Shown: positions 17,180 to 26,734 of the stretch, one piece after another
Position numbering within the stretch: position 1 is the first letter of the stretch
Layout of the letters: the number at the start of each line of letters is the position of its first letter
Source of the DNA: Onstottus_B arcticum
Lineage (GTDB): Bacteria > Acidobacteriota > Blastocatellia > UBA7656
DNA: 64,000 nucleotides
Assembly: GCA_038040485.1 (NCBI GenBank)
Contig: JBBPIE010000017.1
Coordinates: 62,001-126,000, forward strand
Direction: 5' to 3'
Position numbers and translations under genes: made by a program
The notes under the pieces: generated by a model
Told to the model about the DNA's origin: nothing
Database searches by the model: none
Seen by the model: only the letters and a program-made list of their open reading frames with translations

Positions 17180-18334
17180 ATGAAGAACCTCAGCGACAAG
17201 GTAGCCATCATCGGCATGGGCTGCACCAAATTCGGCGAGCACTGGGACAAAAGCGAAGAGGACTTGATCGTCGAAGCCGCCTACGAAGCATTCGAGGACG
17301 CGGGCGTCGAACCCACGCAGATCGAAGCCGCGTGGGTCGGCACACTCGTCTCGGGCATCTCGGGGCAGGCGCTGTCGCGGCCGCTCAAGCTTCAATACAT
17401 ACCGATCACTCGCGTCGAGAACATGTGCGCGACCGGGCAGGACGCGCTGCGCAACGCGGCGTTCTCGGTGGCCGCCGGAGCTTACGACATGGTGCTGGTC
17501 GTCGGGTTTGAAAAGCTCAAAGACTCGGGCTACTCGGGACTGCCCGGCGCTGCTTCGTCGGTGATCGGCGCGGGCAACACGGCGCCCGGAGCATTCGCGC
17601 TTTCGGCGAACCGGTACTTTCACAGGTACGGAACCGGCAAGGAAGAGCTTGCGAAGATTTCGGTGAAGAACCATTACAACGGCGCGCGCAACAAGAAGGC
17701 ACACTTCCAAAAAGAGATCACGCTCGAACAAGCGATGAAAGCGCCGATGATCGCTTCACCTCTCGGCCTGCTGGATTGTTGTCCGACTACGGATGGCGCG
17801 GCGGCTGCGATCATCACTCGCACCGAGCTGGCGCCGAAGTTCAACAAGGATTTCGTCACGATCAAAGCGATGGGACTTGCGGTCGGGCCGGGCACCGGCA
17901 GGCTCGACCCGGATTTCGACTTCACAAGTTTTCCCGAGACTAAAGCTGCCGCGAAGCAGGTCTACGATCAACTCGGCATCAAAGACCCGCGCCGAGAAGT
18001 GAGCATGGCCGAGGTGCACGACTGCTTCTCAATCACCGAGATGATCATCTACGAGGACCTCGGGTTCTCGGAACCGGGCAAGGCGAAGATCGACATCGAC
18101 TCGGGCGCGTTCACGTTGAAGGGCGACTTGCCGGTGAACACCGACGGCGGGTTGAAGTCGTTTGGTCATCCGATCGGCGCGAGCGGCTTGCGGATGCTGT
18201 ACGAGATATATCACCAACTGCTGGGCAAGGCCGGCGAGCGGCAGGTGAAGGATATGAAGCTCGGGCTCGCGCATAATCTCGGAGGGAACCCCGGGTCGTT
18301 TACGTGTTCGATAATTGGACTTGGGCATGCATGA
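17180..18334 (+). CDS. Thiolase / acetyl-CoA acetyltransferase family (SCP2-thiolase-like)
   Basis: 384 residues with a thiolase fold, begins VAIIGMGCTKFGEHWDKS. The nucleophile is in ENMCATGQDAL, the first conserved histidine in AEVHDCFS, and the second in KSFGHPIGASG. The C-terminal segment reads NLGGNPGS rather than CxGGG, which fits the SCP2-type (lipid-transfer) thiolases more than classical biosynthetic ones. Expected reaction: Claisen condensation or thiolytic cleavage of acyl-CoA; the true chain-length range is unknown. An AGGAGA site precedes ATG 17180. An acyl-CoA dehydrogenase lies 1.6 kb downstream on the same strand, consistent with a loose fatty-acid or branched-chain catabolic context. 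Confidence 0.92.
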   Translation: MKNLSDKVAIIGMGCTKFGEHWDKSEEDLIVEAAYEAFEDAGVEPTQIEAAWVGTLVSGISGQALSRPLKLQYIPITRVENMCATGQDALRNAAFSVAAGAYDMVLVVGFEKLKDSGYSGLPGAASSVIGAGNTAPGAFALSANRYFHRYGTGKEELAKISVKNHYNGARNKKAHFQKEITLEQAMKAPMIASPLGLLDCCPTTDGAAAAIITRTELAPKFNKDFVTIKAMGLAVGPGTGRLDPDFDFTSFPETKAAAKQVYDQLGIKDPRREVSMAEVHDCFSITEMIIYEDLGFSEPGKAKIDIDSGAFTLKGDLPVNTDGGLKSFGHPIGASGLRMLYEIYHQLLGKAGERQVKDMKLGLAHNLGGNPGSFTCSIIGLGHA

Positions 18335-18361
18335 GGATTCGTAGGATCAGGCGAGCGAGCG

Positions 18362-18604
18362 ATGCCAACCGTTTTGCGCGTAAAGGGATATCGATTCTTC
18401 TTCTTCAGCCTTGAGGGGAACGAACCGAGGCACGTTCACGTTGAAAATGCAGAAAGATATGCGAAGTTCTGGCTTGAGCCGGTGACTCTCGCTTATTCAC
18501 GTGGCTTCCGGAGCAACGAGTTGACTGAGCTAAGAAAGCTAATCGAAGAGAACAGAGAGTTGATAGCGGAGAAATGGGATGAGCACCTTAGCCAACAGAA
18601 TTGA
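18362..18604 (+). CDS. DUF4160 domain protein
   Basis: 80 residues: MPTVLRVKGYRFFFFS, then NEPRHVHVENAERYAKFWLEPV, the hallmark of DUF4160 (a conserved PRHVHV with a following aromatic/acidic segment). The end (IAEKWDEHLSQQN) overlaps the next gene by 26 bases. DUF4160 genes are often found directly before DUF2442 genes, and the pair has the layout of a toxin-antitoxin module, but the activity is not established. No signal peptide. Confidence 0.85.
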   Translation: MPTVLRVKGYRFFFFSLEGNEPRHVHVENAERYAKFWLEPVTLAYSRGFRSNELTELRKLIEENRELIAEKWDEHLSQQN

Positions 18605-18821
18605 ACCCCTGGCGGTCGATGTGAGCTGTACAGACGACGCGCTCACGGTGGTTCTGGCAGACGGACGCGAAGTCTCCGTTCCGGTGGAGTGGTTTCCGCG
18701 ATTGCGCGGAGCTACCGATGATCAGCGACGCCATTGGCGGTTGATCGGCGGCGGAATCGGCATTCACTGGCCGGATGTGGACGAAGATATCTCTGTCGCC
18801 AGTCTGTTAGCCATCTGCTGA
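18579..18821 (+). CDS. DUF2442 domain protein
   Basis: 80 residues. LTVVLADGREVSVPVEWFPRL, then HWRLIGGGIGIHWPDVDEDIS, is the DUF2442 signature (substrate-like strand, W-x-x-I-x-x-G-x-G-I-HWP-x-x-DEDI). Its start lies within the last 26 bases of the DUF4160 gene, showing coupled translation. In other genomes DUF2442 sits in small two-gene modules, perhaps as DNA- or partner-binding subunit; this role is inferred from context only. Confidence 0.87.
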   Translation: MSTLANRIEPLAVDVSCTDDALTVVLADGREVSVPVEWFPRLRGATDDQRRHWRLIGGGIGIHWPDVDEDISVASLLAIC

Positions 18822-18960
18822 ATTCGTCGCGCAAGCATAGAATTGCCAGCGACGCTCGCTTCGCACACAACAACCCTAAATAGGCTCGGACTGTCAAGGG
18901 TACAAAGCCTGCGCGCAAGTTCATAAGATGACAAAGAACAATTAGAAGCGGAGCGAACTG

Positions 18961-19794
18961 ATGACAGGCGGGTTTGAGCACCACTTCAGACGAGTCATAG
19001 CCGGCGATGTGGAGTCGGTGCGGCAGCGGCTCTCCGACGTGCTCGAAGACTTCGGGTACATCGTCCTTGGCGACACTCCCATCCAGGCAAAGCGTCCCCG
19101 GCAAAAGAGTATCTGGGTTGCAATGGTGTTGGAATACGACACCAAACTCACCATAGCTTTGAAGCCGATCAGTCCCGCCTCGACACTTGCAACCTTCGAT
19201 TACGAGATCGAGCAGTTGTTTACCAAAGCCGAAATGCAGGCGCTCGAGCGTGAAGCCGAAGCGATAATCGCACTCGCCACAACTGTATCGAGCGAAATGT
19301 TCTGTCCCTCGTGCGGCGAAGAGAACCTCAGGGCTGCCCGCTTCTGCAGGGCATGCGGAAAGCCGGCTGCTCGAACCGCGCTTCCATCCGAGCTAGAGGT
19401 GATGCGACTGACGGCGCTTGGAAGTGCAACTCAGGTAGAGGTAACTCTGGGATTGATTCTTTGCGTGCTTGCTCTTCTAATCAGTCTCCCGATGATTCTG
19501 CTTACCGCAAGCATCAAGGGAGTCGTCTTTGGCTGTATCGTTCTTGCGTTGGGAGAACTGTTGGGCTCATATTTCCTGGTCCTTGGTATGCGGCGTTTGC
19601 ACCGGGCGCTTAACACAACCAATCTTCCGCAAGTGGAAATGTCATCAGACAAAACGAAGGCATTCTCGTTGGACGAGAGAGCCGCCTTGCCGCCGCATCC
19701 GGCTTCGATCGTCGAAGGCACGACTGAGCTGATGACCCCTCAACAAACTCCCGTGGTTGCTCGTCCGGCCAAGGACACCGACTCGATGGGCTGA
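18961..19794 (+). CDS. Zinc-ribbon membrane protein of unknown function
   Basis: 277 residues, not assigned to a named family. Residues about 1-100 form a soluble domain (VESVRQRLSDVLEDFGYIVLG, then WVAMVLEYDTKLTIALKPI). A zinc ribbon follows at about 118-138 (MFCPSCGEENLRAARFCRACG), then two adjacent membrane helices (VTLGLILCVLALLISLPMIL and VVFGCIVLALGELLGSYFLV) and a polar C-terminal tail. The ATG has a GGAGCG-type site. It stands alone between the DUF pair and the acyl-CoA dehydrogenase. Sensory or scaffolding roles are possible but unsupported. Confidence 0.85.
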   Translation: MTGGFEHHFRRVIAGDVESVRQRLSDVLEDFGYIVLGDTPIQAKRPRQKSIWVAMVLEYDTKLTIALKPISPASTLATFDYEIEQLFTKAEMQALEREAEAIIALATTVSSEMFCPSCGEENLRAARFCRACGKPAARTALPSELEVMRLTALGSATQVEVTLGLILCVLALLISLPMILLTASIKGVVFGCIVLALGELLGSYFLVLGMRRLHRALNTTNLPQVEMSSDKTKAFSLDERAALPPHPASIVEGTTELMTPQQTPVVARPAKDTDSMG

Positions 19795-19894
19795 GACTGC
19801 GGCCGGGACGGCCGCGCTCCCAGGAAACGAGGGTTAGCTCGCTTCTGAGAAGCTTCGACAGCGTGCTAATATTGCGACTCCTCAGGAGGCGCAG

Positions 19895-21061
<1,167 letters not shown>

Positions 21062-21072
21062 AGAAACTGATC

Positions 21073-21528
21073 TTACCTCTCGACTACAACTGTGGTTCCA
21101 CGCGTCCACTCGGTCAAGAAATCTTCTAAAGAGAGAACGAGTTCGCCGCGCCATGGGTCCAGCACTTCGACGTCAGTCTCGATCATTTCTATGACGACGA
21201 CCGCGTGGAATTGAGGCGGCATCCCGGACGCTAGCTTCGCTTTCAAATAGGCAATTGGATAAAGGCCCCGAGCCAGTTCTGACTTCAACTCGTCAACCGT
21301 GAGGTTTCCAATCAGCGTGTTTGCGAACCCCAAAGTCTGCGCGGCAATCTTTAGCTTGAAAGGATCAGTTCCGCCTGGCATTAAAGGCGAGTCATACGTG
21401 CAATCACATAATACCCTGAGTTCTTGCTCTGTCTTGGAGACTCCCACTGATGTGAGAACCATCCTTAGGCACGCTGGCACGCAGGAATATGTTGTTTCCT
21501 GCATGTGAAGGAGAGGCTTATCCGGCAT
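21073..21528 (-). CDS. C39-like cysteine peptidase / papain-like domain
   Basis: 151 residues. LHMQETTYSCVPACLRMVLT carries the Q...C pair of peptidase C39 domains (bacteriocin-leader proteases), PQFHAVVVIEM the histidine and EVLDPWRGE the aspartate, so a complete Cys-His-Asp triad is visible. There is no ABC transporter and no membrane part, unlike classic C39 processing exporters. I chose ATG 21528 (MPDKPLL); the longer in-frame opening upstream is antisense-like and overlaps the neighbour fully. The start overlaps the end of the 459-codon gene at 21518 by 11 bases, so the two are almost certainly one operon, with the peptidase second. Confidence 0.85.
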   Translation of the reverse strand: MPDKPLLHMQETTYSCVPACLRMVLTSVGVSKTEQELRVLCDCTYDSPLMPGGTDPFKLKIAAQTLGFANTLIGNLTVDELKSELARGLYPIAYLKAKLASGMPPQFHAVVVIEMIETDVEVLDPWRGELVLSLEDFLTEWTRGTTVVVER

Positions 21529-22897
21529 GAAGAATCGCGTCCGCCAGTACCATTGCTTTGCGACGAATTTCTTCCATTGGAGTGTGACTGAGGATAACTC
21601 CGCTCTTCTTGTGTATGAACAAGTCGCCCACCGAGCCGCCTTCACCGTTTGCATACACCAACCATATCGGTACTCGCCAATGTCCGGTGGACCCATCAAC
21701 CTCCGGCTCCTGCGGGCAGTAGCGATCCGGCAAGCGGTTGTAGAATGTCCAGCCTACAGCTATCTGAGTCGCTTCAAGCTGAGAGACATCGTCTTGAATG
21801 GGTTCGTCTACAAGGTCAACCAGTTCCCGCGGCTCGTCTTGAGCTAATTCTTGTTTGAACTGATCAAGCAACTGCCTGAGATGGTGTTTAGGCTGTCCTG
21901 CATAGTTGTCAAAGCGATAAACAACTTGATTGTCTAGCACCTCAAAACGAACCTCGACTGGCTTTCCGGATCCTTTATGAAGGTGCTCGACTGCTCTTGG
22001 ATTAGCCAATTCCGCCTTCTCGAGATGAACGGTGAAACGGCCCACTGGTATGTCCTGACCGAATAGCTTTGTGGGAGCCTCAACTGGATAAGAGAATTCA
22101 CCTATGCCAGAAAATGGCGGCATTGATAAGTCGATCATTGAAGGAAGGAGCTTGAACGACATTGCGTTTGCGCGACCACGAAACTCACCCTCAGTAATGC
22201 CACGAAATATGGTTTCGATTTGCTGCACTTCATGCCCCGAAATAGTCTCGGGAACCGAAAAACAGAGGCCGAAAGACTCTTCAATATATTTCAGCTTTCG
22301 AAATATCTTCGACTTGTAACGGATCTGCTTTTCATTCGCCTCAGTATGAAGGCCGTGCTGGTGCTCAACTTTGGCAATTAGATGATCTAGGTGAAGGAAC
22401 CATTCTCCGGCCATAGCAATAGCGAATACGACCCGCGTGCGCAGCAGCTCGGCATTCACAGTGTCGTCCGAAGCTAGGACGAGAAGCCTTTTGACGTCGC
22501 TTGGTGTCAATCTTGATTGCAGTTCAATGAGCATCTTAGGCCAAGGAGGTTCAGGATGACTCTCGAGGACCATACCGGCTTCGGTAGGCCGGGCCGAGAA
22601 TCCTTGTTGTGGAATGGTGAAAACAGCTCCAGGTATTTCCACGCGCCCGTTAACGGTTGGTCGCGCGACGGTGCCTTCGACAGGCGGCCTCGCGGAACGT
22701 TCATCCTTGATCGCGCCCAAGGAGTCGACTGATCGCAGCGGCCGGTACATAGGGAGCGTAGTCCTACTGAGATCCGACCCCAGAGGAGGTGCGTCGACAC
22801 CCATCGGAAATGCGTCTGGCACCAGCAACTGCACTTCTGGGAAAGCTTCCCCAACCTCATATGTCGATATGCTCATCACGAAGTCATTATTGGACAA
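21518..22897 (-). CDS. Unknown protein, coupled to C39-like peptidase
   Basis: 459 residues, no family recognised. The first about 120 residues are Pro-rich and low in structure (PDAFPMGVDAPPLG, GRVEIPGAVFTIPQQG). A helical part follows (LTPSDVKRLLVLASDDTVN, then KSKIFRKLKYIEESFGLCF) and a beta-rich C-terminus (HWRVPIWLVYANGEGGSVGD, then LFIHKKSGVILSHTPMEEI). No signal peptide or membrane segment is seen. The start is uncertain: TTG 22897 opens the frame and an ATG lies at 22876; neither has a clear ribosome site. Coupling to a C39-like peptidase suggests it may be the substrate, activator or inhibitor of that enzyme. Confidence 0.75.
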   Translation of the reverse strand: MSNNDFVMSISTYEVGEAFPEVQLLVPDAFPMGVDAPPLGSDLSRTTLPMYRPLRSVDSLGAIKDERSARPPVEGTVARPTVNGRVEIPGAVFTIPQQGFSARPTEAGMVLESHPEPPWPKMLIELQSRLTPSDVKRLLVLASDDTVNAELLRTRVVFAIAMAGEWFLHLDHLIAKVEHQHGLHTEANEKQIRYKSKIFRKLKYIEESFGLCFSVPETISGHEVQQIETIFRGITEGEFRGRANAMSFKLLPSMIDLSMPPFSGIGEFSYPVEAPTKLFGQDIPVGRFTVHLEKAELANPRAVEHLHKGSGKPVEVRFEVLDNQVVYRFDNYAGQPKHHLRQLLDQFKQELAQDEPRELVDLVDEPIQDDVSQLEATQIAVGWTFYNRLPDRYCPQEPEVDGSTGHWRVPIWLVYANGEGGSVGDLFIHKKSGVILSHTPMEEIRRKAMVLADAILHAG

Positions 22898-22933
22898 ATC
22901 AATTGTTGAAGCAACTCCGTTTTCGGCGAGTAC

Positions 22934-22962
22934 TTGACAGTATGAGACTCACACCTTATAAG
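22934..22962 (+). promoter_or_regulatory. Sigma-70-type promoter of the S9 peptidase gene
   Basis: A perfect TTGACA (22934-22939), 17-base spacer and TATAAG (22957-22962) end 42 bases before the ATG of the S9 peptidase. This is the best promoter match seen in the window. Confidence 0.6.
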
Positions 22963-23003
22963 CCATAACCAACTTCCCTGACTTCACTCTGATCGGAGGG
23001 CCT

Positions 23004-25118
23004 ATGAACGCTTTCAGACGACTAGCATACGTGCTGTTTCCTCTTGCTCTAATTCTTATTCTTTCGCCGCTTGTTAGTGGTAACGGGTTCTCGCTTGAGC
23101 AAGTGCTTAGCTCTCCGTTTCCGTCGGACCTGATTGCTTCGAAGTCCGGCGACAAGATCGCCTGGGTCTTTGATCACCTTGGCAAGCGCAACATCTGGGT
23201 TGCAGAAGCCCCCGCGTTCAAGGGACGCCAACTAACTCGCAACGACAAAGACGACGGACAAGAGATCACCGAGCCAGTCTTCTCGCCGGACGGCAACTGG
23301 ATCGCTTACGTGCACGGGGGGCCTCCGAACACCGAAAAGGAAATCCCTAATCCGACGAGCGACCCGGCGGGCGCGAAACAAGAAGTGTGGCTGGTGAGCA
23401 CACGCACGGGCGCGACGGTGAGAGTAGGAGAAGGAAGCTCGCCGAGTTTTTCTCCGCGCGGCGATCGAGTCATCTTCGAGCGCGAAGATCATCTTTGGGC
23501 CTCGGCCGTTCCGGTTGGAGTTTCAAGAGTGGCGGGCGCGGCCAGGAAGATGTTCGAGATTCGCGGCGACGTGAGTTCTCCCGCGTGGTCGCCCGATGGT
23601 TCGAGTCTCGCGTTTGTTTCCTCGCGCGGGGATCACTCGTTTATCGCGATCTACGAGCCGGCTTCGACGCGAATCAGGTTCCTCGAGCCGAGCGTGGACC
23701 GCGACATCATGCCTCGCTGGTCGCCCGACGGAAAACGCATCGCTTACGTTCGGCTGTTCAACGTAGTCGATACCTTGACCGCGGATAAAGAACGGCTACT
23801 TCCGTGGTCGATTCGTGTCGTCGGCGTCGCGACCGGGTTGGGAAAGGAAATCTGGAGGTCAGGCAACGCCGAGATGGATTCGTTCTCGCGCCTGCCGATG
23901 GGCGACGACCAGTTGCAATGGGCAGCGGGCGATCGGATCGTCTTCGCGTCCGAGAAAGACGGCTGGTCGCATTTGTACTCGATTCTTTCGAACGGCGGAC
24001 AAGTGACCGCGCTGACTCCGGGCAGCTACGAAGTTGAAAACGTGACATGGTCGCCTGACCGTTCGTTTGCGGTAGTCGCTTCGAATGCCGGCGACATCAA
24101 TCATCGCCATCTTTGGAAAGTGAGCGTCGCGGGTGATGAGCCGCTGCAGCTCACTCAAGGTGACACCATCGAAATGTATCCGGCGATCGTGAACCGCGGG
24201 AAGCAGATCGTCTTCATGCAAGCGAACGCGACGCAGCCGTTTCTTCCGTACATTGCGGCTGCCGACGGAAAGGGGGCCGCGTCGCTCGCGCCTCAAGCCC
24301 TGCCCGTCGACTTCCCTTCCGCTCAATTGGTTCAACCGGAGCAGGTGACATTCAAAGCTTCCGACGGAATGGAGATTCACGGCCAGTTGTTCAAACCGAA
24401 GAGCACACAGGGACGCGCGCCGGCAGTCGTTTTCATGCACGGCGGACCGATTCGCCAGATGCTGCCAACCTGGCATTACAGCTACTACTATCATAATTCG
24501 TACGCGATGAATCAGTATCTGGCGAGTCGAGGCTACGTGGTGTTGTCGGTGAACTATCGTGCTGGAATCGGCTACGGGCGAGCGTTTCGTGAAGCGAAGC
24601 ATCGCGGGCCTCGTGGAGCTTCCGAGTATCAGGACGTCGTGGCAGCCGGCAAGTATCTGCGCTCGCGGAGCGACGTCGAAGGCAAGCGGATCGGGTTGTG
24701 GGGCGGTTCTTACGGCGGCTACCTGACGGCGATGGGGCTCGCGAGAGATTCGGACCTGTTCGCGGCGGGCGTTGATATTCACGGCGTTCACGATTGGAGC
24801 AGGCGCGTGGGTCCTTCGCCGTGGGCGACTGGTGATCTTGTGAAACTGGGGAAAGAGTCTTCGCCGATCAGCTCGGTGGACAAGTGGAAATCGCCAGTGT
24901 TGTTGATTCACGGGGACGACGATCGCAACGTCGCGTTCAATCAGACTGTTGAGCTCGTACGAAAGCTACGCGAGCGCGGTGTCGAGTTTGAAGAATTGGT
25001 TTTCCCTGACGACGTGCATGACTTTCTACGCCACGAGAACTGGCTGAAGGCGTATCACGCGGCGGCGGACTTCTTCGACAGGCACTTGAAGGCGACCGGG
25101 AACCGGTCGGCGAAGTAG
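23004..25118 (+). CDS. Secreted S9 family peptidase (prolyl oligopeptidase / DPP-like)
   Basis: 704 residues. A signal peptide (LFPLALILILSPLVSGN) leads into WD40-like/TolB-type propeller blades (PVFSPDGNWIAYVHGG, PAWSPDGSSLAFVSSRGD, PRWSPDGKRIAYV), then a C-terminal alpha/beta hydrolase. The triad is Ser about 569 in GLWGGSYGGY, Asp about 640 in HGDDDRN, and His about 672 in DDVHDF. Family members cut peptides after proline or alanine in the periplasm or outside. The GGAGGGCCT site before ATG 23004 fixes the start. It is transcribed alone from the promoter just upstream. A heptamer inverted repeat follows the stop. Confidence 0.93.
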   Translation: MNAFRRLAYVLFPLALILILSPLVSGNGFSLEQVLSSPFPSDLIASKSGDKIAWVFDHLGKRNIWVAEAPAFKGRQLTRNDKDDGQEITEPVFSPDGNWIAYVHGGPPNTEKEIPNPTSDPAGAKQEVWLVSTRTGATVRVGEGSSPSFSPRGDRVIFEREDHLWASAVPVGVSRVAGAARKMFEIRGDVSSPAWSPDGSSLAFVSSRGDHSFIAIYEPASTRIRFLEPSVDRDIMPRWSPDGKRIAYVRLFNVVDTLTADKERLLPWSIRVVGVATGLGKEIWRSGNAEMDSFSRLPMGDDQLQWAAGDRIVFASEKDGWSHLYSILSNGGQVTALTPGSYEVENVTWSPDRSFAVVASNAGDINHRHLWKVSVAGDEPLQLTQGDTIEMYPAIVNRGKQIVFMQANATQPFLPYIAAADGKGAASLAPQALPVDFPSAQLVQPEQVTFKASDGMEIHGQLFKPKSTQGRAPAVVFMHGGPIRQMLPTWHYSYYYHNSYAMNQYLASRGYVVLSVNYRAGIGYGRAFREAKHRGPRGASEYQDVVAAGKYLRSRSDVEGKRIGLWGGSYGGYLTAMGLARDSDLFAAGVDIHGVHDWSRRVGPSPWATGDLVKLGKESSPISSVDKWKSPVLLIHGDDDRNVAFNQTVELVRKLRERGVEFEELVFPDDVHDFLRHENWLKAYHAAADFFDRHLKATGNRSAK

Positions 25119-25140
25119 GTCTGAGTCGTGTTGCCTGATG

Positions 25141-25232
25141 CGTAATTCGTGAGCCGTGATTCGTGACCGGCCGTCCCCCAATCGATCACGGATCACGGAT
25201 CACGCATCACGGATCACGCATCGCGAATTCGG
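25141..25232. repeat. Inverted heptamer repeat (CGTGATT / GATCACG)
   Basis: The left arm has four CGTRATT/CGTGAGC-type heptads (25141-25168), the right arm six of GATCACG/CATCACG type (25184-25226). The arms are complementary and would fold into a hairpin after the S9 gene. It may act as a terminator, but lacks a T-run. Confidence 0.85.
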
Positions 25233-25368
25233 TATCCCGCATCATTGCAGTGTTTACCGCTGCCTCCAAAGCTTCTTACCTTTTTTCTCTCAAAAACTTC
25301 TCACCAAACGGAAGAAAAGATTCCAACTCGTGTCTAATAGTTATGTAGAGTAGTGTGGCGCCAGATTC

Positions 25369-25947
25369 ATGAAAGCCAGTCAATCAGAGACAGGGTTCGA
25401 GGAGCGGGATATCGTTGTCGCTGCGCAGGGTGGGGACCGCGCGGCGTTCAAGTCGCTCTACGATCGCTATCGCGATCGCGTTTACAACTTGATCTTCTAT
25501 TCGATAGGGAACGAGTTAGGCGCGGAGGATGTGCTTCAGATCGTCTTCGTCAAGATCTATCGGGGATTGCCGGGCTTCCGGTTCGAAGCGAGTTTTGCGA
25601 CCTGGGTTTATCGGATCACAGTCAACGAGTGTCTCAATCAGCAACGCGGGCAGGGCGCTCAACACATACCCTTTGAAGCGTTGCTGGGCAGCGATGATGA
25701 ATTCGACAAAGTCTCGTCGGCGGACTTGCGGCACGCCGAAGGCGAGCGACGCGAGATCGTTCATCGCGCGGTGATGGATCTGTCTCCAAAGCTGCGATCG
25801 GTTGTTGCGCTCAGATATCTGGAAGGACTCTCGTACGACGAGATCGCTTCTGTGCTTCAGTGTTCGCAGGGGACGGTTGCGTCTCGATTGAATCGCGCTC
25901 TCTCGAATCTGGAGGCGCGGTTAAGACCGCTGAGACGGCTTTTGTAA
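25369..25947 (+). CDS. RNA polymerase sigma factor, ECF (sigma-70 family)
   Basis: 192 residues. Region 2 (about 28-95) shows FKSLYDRYRDRVYNLIFYSI, EDVLQIVFVKIYRGLPGF and FATWVYRITVNECLNQ; region 4 (about 130-185) has LSPKLRSVVALRYLEGLSYD and EIASVLQCSQGTVASRLNRA. No region 3, so it is of ECF type. It directs polymerase to the regulon held back by the anti-sigma factor encoded 20 bases downstream. Two TonB-dependent receptors follow, possibly part of that regulon. No clear Shine-Dalgarno is visible before ATG 25369. Confidence 0.93.
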   Translation: MKASQSETGFEERDIVVAAQGGDRAAFKSLYDRYRDRVYNLIFYSIGNELGAEDVLQIVFVKIYRGLPGFRFEASFATWVYRITVNECLNQQRGQGAQHIPFEALLGSDDEFDKVSSADLRHAEGERREIVHRAVMDLSPKLRSVVALRYLEGLSYDEIASVLQCSQGTVASRLNRALSNLEARLRPLRRLL

Positions 25948-25967
25948 AGAATGATGGAGTACAAGCT

Positions 25968-26675
25968 ATGAGATGTTTGCGAATTGATCTACGGCGTAAG
26001 TTCTCGCTTTATCTGAACGGCGAGCTTGAGGCGGATTCGATAAAGCGAATCGAAGATCATCTCCTCGATTGCGGCTCGTGCCGGACTCGGCTGGCGCACT
26101 TGCGTAACGGACACCGGCTTGCGCAGGAGTTGCCGCGATTCACTCCGCGCAGCGACCCGTGGGCAGCGATCGAGGCGGCGATCATTGCTCCTGAATCTGC
26201 CGCGAGCCAACCGCGAGTCGCTGCACGCTGGCGCGAGGTGGTGTTGAAGCCCGGCTTTGCGCTCGCGACGATTTCAGTGATCGCGCTGATTGGCGCGCTG
26301 CTTATCACGTACGGCACGCGCGCTCCCGGGGAGGAACGCTCGGAGTCGCTTGTTGCAGAGGCGCTCGACCCCAGTCAGTTTCACATGGTGAGCATCGCCG
26401 GCATCGACCAGAACCAGAAACCCCACGTGGTCGCTGAAGGCTTCGTCTCCGAAGTGATTGCCGACGAAGACGGCGACTTGAGGTTTAGGCTGGTCGACGA
26501 GCTTGGCCGTCCGGGTCCGTTCATCGTGTGCGAGATCATCGATCCGATTCGAGTGAGAACGCCGTCGGTAGGAAGCCGAGTGCGAGTCTACGGGGTGAGC
26601 CGGTACGACAGCCAACCCGATCACAACTGGTATGAAGTGCATCCCGTGTTGAATATCGAAGTGGTAAAGCACTGA
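25968..26675 (+). CDS. Anti-sigma factor with zinc-finger (ZAS) and membrane helix
   Basis: 235 residues. The cytoplasmic N-terminus carries the anti-sigma zinc motif IEDHLLDCGSCRTRLAHL (H-x3-C-x2-C). A membrane helix at about 110-130 (GFALATISVIALIGALLITY) is followed by a periplasmic domain of about 100 residues with a strand-rich part (EVIADEDGDLRFRLVDELG). GGAG eight bases before ATG 25968 sets the start; a longer in-frame opening would overlap the sigma gene by 29 codons and is not needed. Expected to bind and silence the sigma factor until a signal releases it. Confidence 0.88.
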   Translation: MRCLRIDLRRKFSLYLNGELEADSIKRIEDHLLDCGSCRTRLAHLRNGHRLAQELPRFTPRSDPWAAIEAAIIAPESAASQPRVAARWREVVLKPGFALATISVIALIGALLITYGTRAPGEERSESLVAEALDPSQFHMVSIAGIDQNQKPHVVAEGFVSEVIADEDGDLRFRLVDELGRPGPFIVCEIIDPIRVRTPSVGSRVRVYGVSRYDSQPDHNWYEVHPVLNIEVVKH

Positions 26676-26734
26676 CGGCGAGGCGTGGTTCCATGCGCGC
26701 CATGAGGAAACATCAAAGTTTTGAGGGGAGATTG

